Source: Pseudomonadota bacterium
Lineage (GTDB): Bacteria; Desulfobacterota; Desulfovibrionia; Desulfovibrionales; Desulfovibrionaceae
Assembly: GCA_023399375.1 (NCBI GenBank)
Contig: JAEWPX010000030.1
Span: forward strand, 62,001-126,000
Direction of reading: 5' to 3'
Length of the DNA: 64,000 nucleotides
Positions 17,502 to 25,899 of this stretch are shown here, piece after piece. A program made the translations under genes and the position numbers. The notes beneath the pieces are model-generated. The model did not search any database, was not told the DNA's origin, and saw nothing but the letters and a program-made list of their open reading frames with translations. How positions within the stretch are numbered: position 1 is the first letter of the stretch; each line of letters opens with the position of its first letter.

Positions 17502-18911
17502 ATGCCAGACATCCTACTGATAAATTCCTCCATCAAGTACGGCGAGATCGCGCGCGGTTTCCAGTACTACCCGCCCGTGGGACTCAACTACCTCGCCGCC
17601 TCGTTGCGGCTGGCCGGGTTTACGCCGACCATCCTCGACCTCGGCATCGATCCGCTGTCCACGAACGCGGTCTGCGACATCATTGCGCGCGAGCGCATCC
17701 CGCTCGTCGGCATCTCCGCGGTCTCGCCGCAGATGCACAACACCATGCGCTTCGCCCGCGCCATCCGCGCGCGTTTCGGCGACGACATCTCCATCGCGCT
17801 CGGCGGCTACCACGTCTCCAACGACCCCACGTTCCTGGACCGCCACCACGAGATCGATTTCTCCGTGGTCGGCGACGGGGACATCACCTTTCCCAAGCTC
17901 GCGGCGCAGGTGCTCGGCGGCGAAAAGGTGAAGGGGCGCTTCGTCGGCGAACTCGTGGAAAAGCTCGACGACGTGCCCTGGCCGGCCTACGACCTGACGC
18001 CCCTGCCGCGCTACCGCCAGATCGGGCTCACGCGCTACCCCACTCTCGCCACCCGGGGCTGCCCGTTTTCCTGCGTGTTCTGCTCGCGCTCGTTCATGTC
18101 CAAGCGCGTGCGCTACCGTTCCCCGGAAAACCTCGTGGCCGAGCTCGCCGCGCACTACGACGACTTCGGCGGCTATTACGAATTCATGGACGAGAGCTTC
18201 ACGCTCTCGCGTCGGCGCGTCATCGCCAACTGCCAGGCGATCCTCGACTGGGGCAAAAAAATCCGCTGGAGCGCCGGCAGCCTGCGCCTGGACCAGGTGG
18301 ACGAGGAAGTGCTCGAGTACATGACGCGCGCGGGCTGCCGCACGTTTTTCGTGGGCATCGAGTCCGGCGACGAGCGCGTGCGGCGCAAGATCGTGGGCAA
18401 AAAGCTCACCGACGCCCAGATCTTCGACGCCTTCAAGGTGCTCGACAAGTTCGACCTGGAAGTGGAAGGCTCGTTCGTGCTCGGCCACCCGACCGAGACC
18501 GAGGAGGAGCTCAAGGCCACCTGCTATTTCCCGGTGCGCCTCAAGCGCCACGGCGCGCGCACCCTGACCCAGGTCGGGCTCAAGCCGGCCGTGCCCATGC
18601 CCGGCTCGCGCCTGTGGGACATCGCCATCGAGGAAGGCAAGATTCCGGCCGACTTCATGGACCGCTACATCGAGTTCGAATACGGCGAGGACTTCTGGAA
18701 AGTCTGGCCGACCTACGTGCCCGACGGCCTGACCCACGAGCGCATCCGCCACTGGCGCAAGAAGGGCTACCTGGCCTACTACCTGCGCCCGGGCTATTTG
18801 TGGTGGCGCTTAAGGCGCAACCTCGCCTCGCCGGCGCTTCTCCTCGACGACCTCAAGAACTTCTGGGCCATGCTCGTCAAGGGCCATTCCACGGTGAGCC
18901 TCACCGAATAA
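17502..18911 (+). CDS. B12-binding-domain radical SAM enzyme
   Basis: A 469-residue class B-type radical SAM protein. Residues 1-150 are a cobalamin-binding-like Rossmann domain (ILLINSS, PPVGLNYLAASLRLAGF, VVGDGDITFPKL), without the classical D-x-H-x-x-G histidine. The radical SAM domain has the cluster motif C187-x3-C191-x2-C194 in TRGCPFSCVFCSR, then FFVGIESGDERV and LGHPTETEEEL. Relatives methylate unreactive carbons or rearrange lipids and natural products. Here the substrate is unknown, and the context suggests a glycan or carrier lipid. AAGGAG precedes the ATG. The 215-base gap upstream is locally AT-rich and may hold its own promoter. Confidence 0.85.
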   Translation: MPDILLINSSIKYGEIARGFQYYPPVGLNYLAASLRLAGFTPTILDLGIDPLSTNAVCDIIARERIPLVGISAVSPQMHNTMRFARAIRARFGDDISIALGGYHVSNDPTFLDRHHEIDFSVVGDGDITFPKLAAQVLGGEKVKGRFVGELVEKLDDVPWPAYDLTPLPRYRQIGLTRYPTLATRGCPFSCVFCSRSFMSKRVRYRSPENLVAELAAHYDDFGGYYEFMDESFTLSRRRVIANCQAILDWGKKIRWSAGSLRLDQVDEEVLEYMTRAGCRTFFVGIESGDERVRRKIVGKKLTDAQIFDAFKVLDKFDLEVEGSFVLGHPTETEEELKATCYFPVRLKRHGARTLTQVGLKPAVPMPGSRLWDIAIEEGKIPADFMDRYIEFEYGEDFWKVWPTYVPDGLTHERIRHWRKKGYLAYYLRPGYLWWRLRRNLASPALLLDDLKNFWAMLVKGHSTVSLTE

Positions 18912-18951
18912 GCCGGGACGCGCCGCCGCCGATCCGCACAAAGGGCAACCT

Positions 18952-20226
18952 ATGCTCCGCCGCATTCTGCCGAACGTTCTTCTGGTGTGCCTGTCGCTGT
19001 GCCTGGGCTACGTGCTGTTCGAAGTGGGCGTGCGCCTCTACATGCAGCACAAATACCTGGACGGGAATTACCAGATCCACGCAAACTACGTCGAACCGGA
19101 CGCCAAAGGCCCGGAAGGCGAGCCGGTCATCGGTTGGGAAAAGCCCAACCGGACTTTCTACTATTACATTTTCGGCGAGGATTCCGCCGTCGCCTTCTAT
19201 TCGAAGTACCACAGCAACAACGTCGGGCTCATTTCCCAAAAGGACTATTTCCGCCAGCGCGAGGGCAAGGAATACCGCATCGCCATCGTCGGCGACTCGT
19301 TCACCGCGGCGCTGCAGATGCGCAGTCCCTGGCCCGACCGCCTGGAGGACCTGCTCGACAAGGACGCGGCGCTCAAGGAAAAGCTCGGCGTGGACGCCTT
19401 CCGCGTCTACAATTTCGGGCTCTATTCCGCCGGGTTCGACAACTTCTACGAGCTGGCCCAGAAGGCCGCGACCCTCGATCCGGACATGGTCGTGGTCAAC
19501 TTCATCGGCGCGGATTTTCCCCGCTGCAACAACTGCCCGTTCACCACGGACAATCCGTACAAGGCCGAGGCGCGCCGGCTCGTCTCCGGCACGGTGCCCC
19601 TGCGCCTGGGTCCCGGTCCGGACGAGACCGCGGAACTGTCCATGTCCTGCGAGCAGCCGCCGATATCCTTCGCCAACCCAACCTGCCGCCATTCCTTCCA
19701 GCTGAACATCCCGCCCAACCTGGCCATGGACAAGGACAAGGTCAAGGAAATCAAGAAGTTGGTGGTCGCGGACTACCTGCGCGGCCAGTTGTGGCGTTCG
19801 CTCTACCCCTACGGGCTCATGCTGGCGCGCGGCAAACCCGTGGACCTGCACCACCTGCGCAATCCCGAGCTCTACCAGAGCGCCGGCGCGCGCAAGACCA
19901 TGACCGACGCCGAGCAGGTGGATTCGGCCCTGCGCTACCTGACGGCGATCCGCGAGCTTTTTCCGGGCAAGCCCGTGCTCGTGGTGCAGCACCCGACCTA
20001 CGAGGACATGACGGCCCAGCCCGACGAGGCCAAGGCCAAGCGCCTGATGGAAAAGGACCCGAGCCTGCGCGTGACGTTCATGCGCCCCCGCCTGCCGGCG
20101 GACGCGGACGCGGCCACGATCCGCTCCTGGTACTGCGTGCCCTACGACGGGCACATGAGCGACGCCGGCGGCGCGGTTTACGCCCCCGCCATGGAAGGGC
20201 TCATTCGGGAGACGCTCTTGCGCTGA
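18952..20226 (+). CDS. Membrane-anchored SGNH-hydrolase-like protein
   Basis: A 424-residue protein with an N-terminal signal anchor (about residues 6-26) and an SGNH esterase/acyltransferase domain. Block I is IAIVGDSFTAAL with nucleophile Ser116; the C-terminal block reads YDGHMSDAGG with D399 and H401, close to the family's D-x-H pattern. The export signal places it in the periplasm, where such proteins add or remove O-acetyl groups on polysaccharides (AlgX/AlgJ-like roles). GGG lies upstream of the ATG, and 40 bases separate it from the radical SAM gene, so co-transcription is likely. It ends 17 bases from a convergent gene. Confidence 0.78.
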   Translation: MLRRILPNVLLVCLSLCLGYVLFEVGVRLYMQHKYLDGNYQIHANYVEPDAKGPEGEPVIGWEKPNRTFYYYIFGEDSAVAFYSKYHSNNVGLISQKDYFRQREGKEYRIAIVGDSFTAALQMRSPWPDRLEDLLDKDAALKEKLGVDAFRVYNFGLYSAGFDNFYELAQKAATLDPDMVVVNFIGADFPRCNNCPFTTDNPYKAEARRLVSGTVPLRLGPGPDETAELSMSCEQPPISFANPTCRHSFQLNIPPNLAMDKDKVKEIKKLVVADYLRGQLWRSLYPYGLMLARGKPVDLHHLRNPELYQSAGARKTMTDAEQVDSALRYLTAIRELFPGKPVLVVQHPTYEDMTAQPDEAKAKRLMEKDPSLRVTFMRPRLPADADAATIRSWYCVPYDGHMSDAGGAVYAPAMEGLIRETLLR

Positions 20227-20243
20227 GGCAATGAGTCGCTATT

Positions 20244-21383
20244 TCAAACAGTTCCGAATTTTTTGCATAAAAGTGACCGGCTCTGCCCTTCCCGGGAGCA
20301 CGCCTCACCTTGCGGGGCGTGCACGCCGTTTTCCGTCGCCTGACGGCGGATGCGCGCGACAAGGGGGCCATAGGCCCGTTCCGGATTGAAGAAACGTCGC
20401 ACGCAGTCCAGGGCCTGCCGGCCGACGGCTCGGCGCAGGTCCTCGTCGCCAAGGGCGCGCAGGAGCGTTGCGGCGAAGCCGTCGGCGTCGGCGGCCGGCA
20501 GGACCGCATCGCGGCATTCGGACGGCAAGGCGGACAGCCCGCGCGCGTTGACGACGCAGCATTTGCCGTGCCCCATGGCTTCCACCAGCTTGATCTCCAG
20601 GCCGCTGCCCACCAGACGCGGCGCGATGCACACGGCCGCCTCCGCGTATTGCGGTTCGAGATCCTCCACCCTGCCGTGCATGGTCACGTTGGGAAACGTC
20701 TTTTTGATCCTGTGGTTCACCGTGCCGCAGACGGACAACGTGGCCTCGGGGCGCGCGGCCAGCACCAGCGGCCAGGCCGCATCCAAAAACCACAGCAGGC
20801 TTGCCCGGTTGTGATCGGCATCGCTGCCCACGAACAGGCAACGTCCGGGCCGGGGGGGCGTTGCAATGGGGGTCGGGCGCATGGAAAAAGGGGCGAGGAG
20901 CACTTCGGCCCCGGGCGCCATTTCGGCCAGGATGCGGGCTTCCTCGGCCTGGATTGCCACGAGCAGCCGCGCTTTGGCCAACAGCGCGGTTTCGCTCTCG
21001 CGATCCCAGCGCAGGCCGTCCTGGCGCGCGCCGGCTTCGGCGAAAACCGCCGCGCGCCGCCAGCACACGTCGTGGGTCAGGATGGCCGTCAGGGTTCCTG
21101 CCGGCGCTGCGTCCAGCAGATCGGCCAGGCACGTGTAGTTGACCAGCACGACATGGGGCCGGCTTTCGCGGATGCGCTGGCGGGCGAAATCCCGTTCGGC
21201 GGCCGTGGCTGGGCTGTCCCAAGCCGGCGGGGGGGGACCCGACGCCGCGTCGAGGAGGACCAGTTCCACGTCGATGCCTGCCGCGTCCAGGGCCCGCATC
21301 AGGTCGCGCATGTACGTGGCGTTCCCTCGCGCATTGGGTTCGGCGGAAACGCGGGAGAAAAAAAGCACCTTCGGTCGCATCAT
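20244..21383 (-). CDS. GT4-like glycosyltransferase
   Basis: A 379-residue GT-B protein. It opens MMRPKVLFFSRVSAEPNARG and has a C-terminal donor domain with CLFVGSDADHNRASLLWFL, APRLVGSGLEIKLVEAMGHG (the GSGLxxKxxE donor motif of many GT4 enzymes) and KCCVVNARGLSALP. The first ATG overlaps the upstream stop in ATGA. The last dozen residues or so are lysine/serine rich and lie in locally AT-rich DNA, which looks like a readthrough tail. It is the last gene of a four-gene operon headed by the cytidylyltransferase. Confidence 0.82.
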   Translation of the reverse strand: MMRPKVLFFSRVSAEPNARGNATYMRDLMRALDAAGIDVELVLLDAASGPPPPAWDSPATAAERDFARQRIRESRPHVVLVNYTCLADLLDAAPAGTLTAILTHDVCWRRAAVFAEAGARQDGLRWDRESETALLAKARLLVAIQAEEARILAEMAPGAEVLLAPFSMRPTPIATPPRPGRCLFVGSDADHNRASLLWFLDAAWPLVLAARPEATLSVCGTVNHRIKKTFPNVTMHGRVEDLEPQYAEAAVCIAPRLVGSGLEIKLVEAMGHGKCCVVNARGLSALPSECRDAVLPAADADGFAATLLRALGDEDLRRAVGRQALDCVRRFFNPERAYGPLVARIRRQATENGVHAPQGEACSREGQSRSLLCKKFGTV

Positions 21384-22636
21384 GGCGTCACCTGCCAGAT
21401 CTGGCGTCTGATTCTGTCCAGGGCCACAAGCCCGCCTGCCTCGTCCGGGCAGAAGCGTTGGAACGCCTGGTGGAAATCCGGGGGCACGTCGGTCTGCTGG
21501 TCGTGGCAGTAGACGGGATGGTACTCCTCGTCGAACCGCAGCAGGCTGTTGGCCGTGGTCACGACGGTCCGCCCCGGGCTCCGGCAGCAGCTCAAGGGGT
21601 CCGTGGGGAGATGGCCGGGCAAAAGCAGCCGATGCGCGAACCGGCAGCGGCCTGCGCTGTCCCTTTTGAAGACAAGCAGCGCCGCCGGCTTCCAATGCAG
21701 GGTCAGGAGCGCATCGCCCGCGCAGTGCACGCCGAAGGCCGCCTGGCACCAGGGGTGGGCGAACGCTTCCACCGTGCCGGCCGGATCTTCCGGCCGTAAC
21801 CGGACAAGGAGCGTCGGGTTGTCCGGGACGTCCGCAACGATATACAGCCAGCCTGCCGCGGCGGCTGCGAAAATCGGCCGCGTTTGGCCGCCGCGGGCAA
21901 CGGGCAGCCCCGACAGGGACAGGCAGGTCGCCGCATCGCCTCGGGCGTCCAGGCCCAGCAGGCGCTGCCCCTGGAAGTCGCAGGCCCAGATGAGGCCGCC
22001 CTCCGGGCGGTCCCGGTCGGCGCACAGCGTCCAGTATTTTCCCGGGGGGAGAACCCGGGTTTCCCGAGGCTCCAGGGACGCGTCGAGCCGCAGCACCCGC
22101 CCCAGCACGTGGTCCAGGACCAGATAGCCGCCATCCCCCGGATGACGGGCAACGCTCGTCACCTCGCTTTCCGGCGGCAGCCAGGCTGCGAAGGACCGGC
22201 GAAGACGCGGACGCAGGCGCGGCGTGGGGCCAAGCAGCGCGGCTTCCTCGGCCCGGAGGGGGAGCATCGGCGCGGCGGCCAGGGCCTGGCCCAGCAGGAC
22301 CCGGGCCGTCTCGAAACGGCCCTTGGAAAAGCTTAGACGCCCCAGCTCGAGATACGCGCGCCGCAGCGGTTGCTCCCAGCGTCGCCACAGGGAAAAGGAA
22401 TGCCTGTAGGTGAGCAGCTCCAGGGATTTGCGCGATATTTCTCCCAGGCCCCAGTCCTGCCCCCCCGTCATTCCCGGCTGCGGCTCCAGGCAGCCCAGCA
22501 GCGACTCCAGGCGGCGTCCCAGCCGACGCAGGGCGTCGTCCAAATCCAGGGCCGCCATGGCCAGTCCCTGCGCGTCGCGGCGGCGTGCGGCTTCTTGCAG
22601 GCGGTCTTCGAGGGCGTCCAGGCGGGTGAGGATCAT
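21380..22636 (-). CDS. Unrecognised protein with helical N-terminus and beta-propeller-like C-terminus
   Basis: A 418-residue protein without a family I can name. Residues 1-140 are helical and Leu/Arg/Ala rich with a tetratricopeptide-like feel (RRAYLELGRLSFSKGRFETA). Residues 150-418 show repeated short beta blades of NHL/six-blade type: YLVLDHVLGRVLRLD, LIWACDFQGQRLLGLD, LLRFDEEYHPVYCH and LVALDRIRRQIWQV. No signal peptide is visible, so it is likely cytoplasmic. It overlaps both neighbours in ATGA, so it is translated in fixed ratio with the cytidylyltransferase-like protein and the GT. A scaffold or sensing role is a guess. Confidence 0.6.
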   Translation of the reverse strand: MILTRLDALEDRLQEAARRRDAQGLAMAALDLDDALRRLGRRLESLLGCLEPQPGMTGGQDWGLGEISRKSLELLTYRHSFSLWRRWEQPLRRAYLELGRLSFSKGRFETARVLLGQALAAAPMLPLRAEEAALLGPTPRLRPRLRRSFAAWLPPESEVTSVARHPGDGGYLVLDHVLGRVLRLDASLEPRETRVLPPGKYWTLCADRDRPEGGLIWACDFQGQRLLGLDARGDAATCLSLSGLPVARGGQTRPIFAAAAAGWLYIVADVPDNPTLLVRLRPEDPAGTVEAFAHPWCQAAFGVHCAGDALLTLHWKPAALLVFKRDSAGRCRFAHRLLLPGHLPTDPLSCCRSPGRTVVTTANSLLRFDEEYHPVYCHDQQTDVPPDFHQAFQRFCPDEAGGLVALDRIRRQIWQVTP

Positions 22637-23697
22637 TCCTGCGCTCCCTGCATCCCTTTTTGCGCAAGCAGGCGTTCCAGGGCGGAACCTTCGTCCAGGC
22701 GCGGCAGGGGTTCGCGGTCCAGCGGGAAGCCGCGCAGCCCGGCGTCCGCCGAGAGATCCGCCTTTGCGGGCAGATAGGCGAGCAGCCCGTCGGGCAGGTA
22801 CAGGGGGGGGAAGTCCTGCCGCCCGGCAAGGAGGCGTCCCGTCTGTTCGAGAAAAACGTCCCCGTTGTCCGTCATGCGCCACAGGCCGTCGATGCCGGGA
22901 TGGGCCGCCTGGAAATGGTATTCGCCCGCCCCGCTGCCGAGCAGGCACAGGAGCAGGCTTTGCGCCGTCTCCTCCAGGGGGCCGAGCGCGAGCGTGCGGC
23001 CCGGCTGGGGGACGGGCGCCATGACGCGGCCAAGGCTCTTTCCGGCGACGTCCAGGATTTCGACGTGAAGCAACGTTTCGCGCCGCGCCTCGGACGGATG
23101 CGGCCACGCGCAGGGGAGCCGGGACAGGACGGAATCCCCCCCCCGCGCGACCTCCCACCGCCAGCGCGAGCCGTCTTCCCCTTCGCCGGCGGCCAGGATG
23201 CCGGCCGGCGCGGCAGGATCGTCGCCGTGCGCGCGGGACAGGGCGAGCATGTCTTCCAGCGTGAAGTAGTGGAGCAACTGGCAGGGATGGTCGCGCAGGG
23301 GCTGAAGCGCGATCATCGGGGCGTCCGGTGACCGGGCCGCGGCCGCCAGAAACGCCTGCAGCAGCGTGGGCTGCAGATCCGTGCGCAAGGCGTCGGCAAG
23401 AACGCAGGGAAGCCCGGGGAAGCGATCGTGCGCGGCGGCCAGGGCTTCGGCCGCGCCGCGCGGCCGGGGCAGGTCCGCGGCCCCGGCGGCCTGCGGCCCC
23501 GGCGCGAGAACGGCCACGGACAGGCCGCATTGCGCGGCCAGGTCCTTCAGGTCGGCGGCGTCCTTGCCGACGCAGGCCAGGGCCCGCGCCGGTCCTGCCA
23601 CGGCGGCAAGGACGCCGAGGCGTCGGCCCAAGTCTTCCCGCCCCGCAGCGTCAAGAGGCCGCCCGGGCGTCAGGAGAAAGGCGCAGACGGGTTCCAC
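22633..23697 (-). CDS. Divergent cytidylyltransferase-like protein (NeuA-fold paralogue, motif lost)
   Basis: A 354-residue protein starting at a GTG that shares its first base with the stop of the NeuA-like gene. The overall order resembles NeuA: a first strand (CAFLLTPGRPL) where the P-A-R-x-G-S loop should be, LPCVLADALRTDLQPTLLQA, ALQPLRDHPCQL, and a C-terminal PPLYLPDGLLAYLPA resembling the NeuA Y-R-x-x-G-x-x-Y stretch. The nucleotide-binding loop residues are not conserved, and about 100 residues are inserted in the middle. I infer a GT-A-like fold that has lost or changed activity; it could also be an unrelated protein. Confidence 0.5.
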   Translation of the reverse strand: MEPVCAFLLTPGRPLDAAGREDLGRRLGVLAAVAGPARALACVGKDAADLKDLAAQCGLSVAVLAPGPQAAGAADLPRPRGAAEALAAAHDRFPGLPCVLADALRTDLQPTLLQAFLAAAARSPDAPMIALQPLRDHPCQLLHYFTLEDMLALSRAHGDDPAAPAGILAAGEGEDGSRWRWEVARGGDSVLSRLPCAWPHPSEARRETLLHVEILDVAGKSLGRVMAPVPQPGRTLALGPLEETAQSLLLCLLGSGAGEYHFQAAHPGIDGLWRMTDNGDVFLEQTGRLLAGRQDFPPLYLPDGLLAYLPAKADLSADAGLRGFPLDREPLPRLDEGSALERLLAQKGMQGAQE

Positions 23698-24377
23698 TAG
23701 CGCGTTCCGAAATCGTAGAGGTTGCGCGCAATGATGGCTTCGGCCAGCTGCATGTCTTCCATTTCGTCGATGTCGATAAGCTCCACGGGGTCCAGGATGG
23801 GATGGACGTAGCCGCGACGGGTGATGTCCTGCGCCACCCGCCAGCCATTGAACAGGCCGTAGCGGCGGTAGGCCGGCGCGGGAAAGGGTTTGGCCGCGCC
23901 GGACAGGCCATGGACGGTCCCGTCCGCATCCAGGCGAAGCAGACGGTCCCATGCCGGGGACACGGGGCGGACCGTGCTCGCCTGCCCCGCGCCGTCCGCA
24001 AGCCTGGCCGTGAGATCGCGCACCAGGCCCACCGAGCGGAAGGGATGGGTCGGGTAGAGCTCCACCACGATGTCGGCCCGGAAACCGTCCTCCTCCAGGC
24101 GAGTGAGGGCATGGGCGATGGCGTCGCCGAGCAGGGAGGTATCCTGGGCCAGTTCCGCCGGCCGCAGAAAGGGAACCTCCGCCCCGAACCCCAGGGCCGC
24201 GTCCGCGATTTCCCGGCTGTCCGTGGACACCACGATCCGGCTGAAGCACCGGGCCTGCAGGGCCACGGCGATGGTCCAAAAGAGGAGGGGCTTGCCGGCA
24301 AGAGGATGCAAATTTTTGTTCGTGATGCCTTTTGACCCGCCGCGGGCCGGGATGAAGGCCAGGACATTCGGACGCAT
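23697..24377 (-). CDS. CMP-nonulosonate/acylneuraminate cytidylyltransferase family
   Basis: A 226-residue nucleotidyltransferase of the NeuA/FlmC class, which couples CTP to a nonulosonic acid or a similar sugar acid. The hallmark N-terminal loop FIPARGGSKGITNKN spans residues 8-22, followed by LAGKPLLFWTI, IVVSTDS, and the C-terminal acidic ELIDIDEMED. Length is normal for the family. The nearest nonulosonate synthase genes (NeuB, NeuC types) are not in this window, so the activated sugar cannot be named. It heads a tightly coupled four-gene operon. A candidate promoter lies about 40 bases upstream. Confidence 0.85.
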   Translation of the reverse strand: MRPNVLAFIPARGGSKGITNKNLHPLAGKPLLFWTIAVALQARCFSRIVVSTDSREIADAALGFGAEVPFLRPAELAQDTSLLGDAIAHALTRLEEDGFRADIVVELYPTHPFRSVGLVRDLTARLADGAGQASTVRPVSPAWDRLLRLDADGTVHGLSGAAKPFPAPAYRRYGLFNGWRVAQDITRRGYVHPILDPVELIDIDEMEDMQLAEAIIARNLYDFGTR

Positions 24378-24416
24378 GCACGTTCCCCACTGCGACGGCG
24401 CATGGCGCTTTCCCAC

Positions 24417-24445
24417 AGTATTTTTGGGTAACTACGAAGAACCAA
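24417..24445 (-). promoter_or_regulatory. Possible promoter of the cytidylyltransferase operon
   Basis: On the minus strand TTGGTT (24445-24440) and AATACT (24422-24417) are 17 bases apart. A perfect TTGACA also occurs at 24473-24468 but without a good -10 partner. The surrounding 214-base gap is visibly less GC-rich than the genes. Confidence 0.35.
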
Positions 24446-24591
24446 AGGACCATTTCGGCAGGCCCGTTGTCAACAAAAGAGACGCATGGCGGCATGCGCC
24501 CCGGAGGCGGGCTCTTGGGTCGGGGGGTACGCCCGCGATGCGCCTCCTGGCGGTCCTGCGCGAGCCGGGGGCGCGCCCGAAGCCCCCGGGT

Positions 24592-25899
24592 TCAGCCCCG
24601 GTGCGGCAGTGCGGCGACGAACCGCGCCGCGCTCGCGAATACGCCGTCAATATTCAGATATTCCCAAGCGCCGTTGCGGCCGACCAGGTAAATGTCCTTT
24701 GCGGCGAGAAACTCGGTCAGATACGCCTTGACGTCGTCGAGGCCGACGGTCGGTATGGGATACGTGTACCGCTGAAAATGGGTATCGATGCAGGCGATGT
24801 CGTCCGCCGAGCCGAGGATGCCCCGCCGCATCAGGTCGGAGACGACCGTCTCGACAAGGGCGTCCCGGGAAACCGCTTCGTCCGTTTTGACGGTGTATTC
24901 CGCGACGACGGCCGGACAGAACCCGTCGGAGAAATTCTCCATGAAGGTCAGGCGGTAGAACATTTCATCGCCGGCAAAAAAGACCCAGTGGCAGGACTTG
25001 AAGCGGCCGAAGGACTTGCCGTCCTTGAGCCCGATCATGATGAAGAACGTGTCGTTGTGGCGCAACCGGTCGCGCCGGACGGCAAGCTCCGGGTAGGGCA
25101 AGGCGTCGATAAGGGTCGGCAGGGGGATGGTGGAAATGATCTTCCGGCATGTTGCGCGCGTGGCGTCGGCAAACTCGAGGATGTAGCCGTTCGCCTGCGG
25201 GATGATGCGCCGCAACGCCTTGTCGAGGCGGACAAAACGGCTGATCGGGGCATGCAACGTATCGACGAGGGCCTGGATGCCGTTATGCGGATACAGGAAC
25301 TTGGATTGGTAGGCGCGGCCGATGAATCGATGGCCCAGAGCCCCCTTGAGGATCTTTTCGAACGGCTCCGGTTCTATTTTGTTGGACACGAGCCCCAAGG
25401 ATATGTCGTCGAGCCGTGCGTTCCATATTTTCGTGTTGTAGGGAATCATAAAGCAACGGGCAATGCCGGAGCCGAGTCCGCGATGAATCCAGTCTTTCAA
25501 GTTTTTGAAACTATTGGTTTTCGATGCGCATGACTCCATGTAGCCAACGATGCAGTCTTCCCAGTCGTCGTCCGGGAGCTGATAGAGCCCGTTCTCAAAA
25601 GGATAATCGAGCTCGTAAACGTCATCGTTCGCCAGATGGCATATCTTTACGGTTCGATCGCAAGACTTGTAGCGGAGAGGCAAGCCCGTCAAAAAATCCT
25701 GAAAGGCCTTGTCCTTGCTGTACAAGGCGTGAACGCCCAAATCCCAATGGAACGGGCCCGTGCGCCATGTCCGGCACAGCCCGCCGGGGGCGGCTTCCGC
25801 CTCGTAGACCGTAAACGGGATGCCCCGCCTGGACAGTTCCGTCCCAAGCGAAAGGCCGCTCATGCCGGCGCCGAGGATGGCGATTTCGCTATTTTCCAT
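24592..25899 (-). CDS. FAD-dependent amine-oxidase/protoporphyrinogen-oxidase-like protein
   Basis: A 435-residue flavoprotein. The N-terminus has the dinucleotide motif ILGAGMSGLSLGTEL (8-22), the ribose-binding E33 and APGGLCRTW (37-45), the second FAD motif. YPFENGLYQLP and PYNTKIWNA are typical of the HpnE/PPO/UDP-galactopyranose-mutase-like superfamily, as is the C-terminal LVGRNGAWEYLNIDGV that closes over FAD. In polysaccharide clusters such proteins are sometimes annotated as UDP-galactopyranose mutase-like; I cannot assign the substrate. GGAGAG precedes the ATG. It overlaps the upstream GT gene by 11 bases. Confidence 0.75.
   Translation of the reverse strand: MENSEIAILGAGMSGLSLGTELSRRGIPFTVYEAEAAPGGLCRTWRTGPFHWDLGVHALYSKDKAFQDFLTGLPLRYKSCDRTVKICHLANDDVYELDYPFENGLYQLPDDDWEDCIVGYMESCASKTNSFKNLKDWIHRGLGSGIARCFMIPYNTKIWNARLDDISLGLVSNKIEPEPFEKILKGALGHRFIGRAYQSKFLYPHNGIQALVDTLHAPISRFVRLDKALRRIIPQANGYILEFADATRATCRKIISTIPLPTLIDALPYPELAVRRDRLRHNDTFFIMIGLKDGKSFGRFKSCHWVFFAGDEMFYRLTFMENFSDGFCPAVVAEYTVKTDEAVSRDALVETVVSDLMRRGILGSADDIACIDTHFQRYTYPIPTVGLDDVKAYLTEFLAAKDIYLVGRNGAWEYLNIDGVFASAARFVAALPHRG

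Noticed and set aside
18901..20154. 417-codon minus-strand frame opposite the SGNH gene
   Set aside because: Low-complexity Arg/Gly/His/Val composition and complete overlap with a gene that has a GDS motif and signal anchor.
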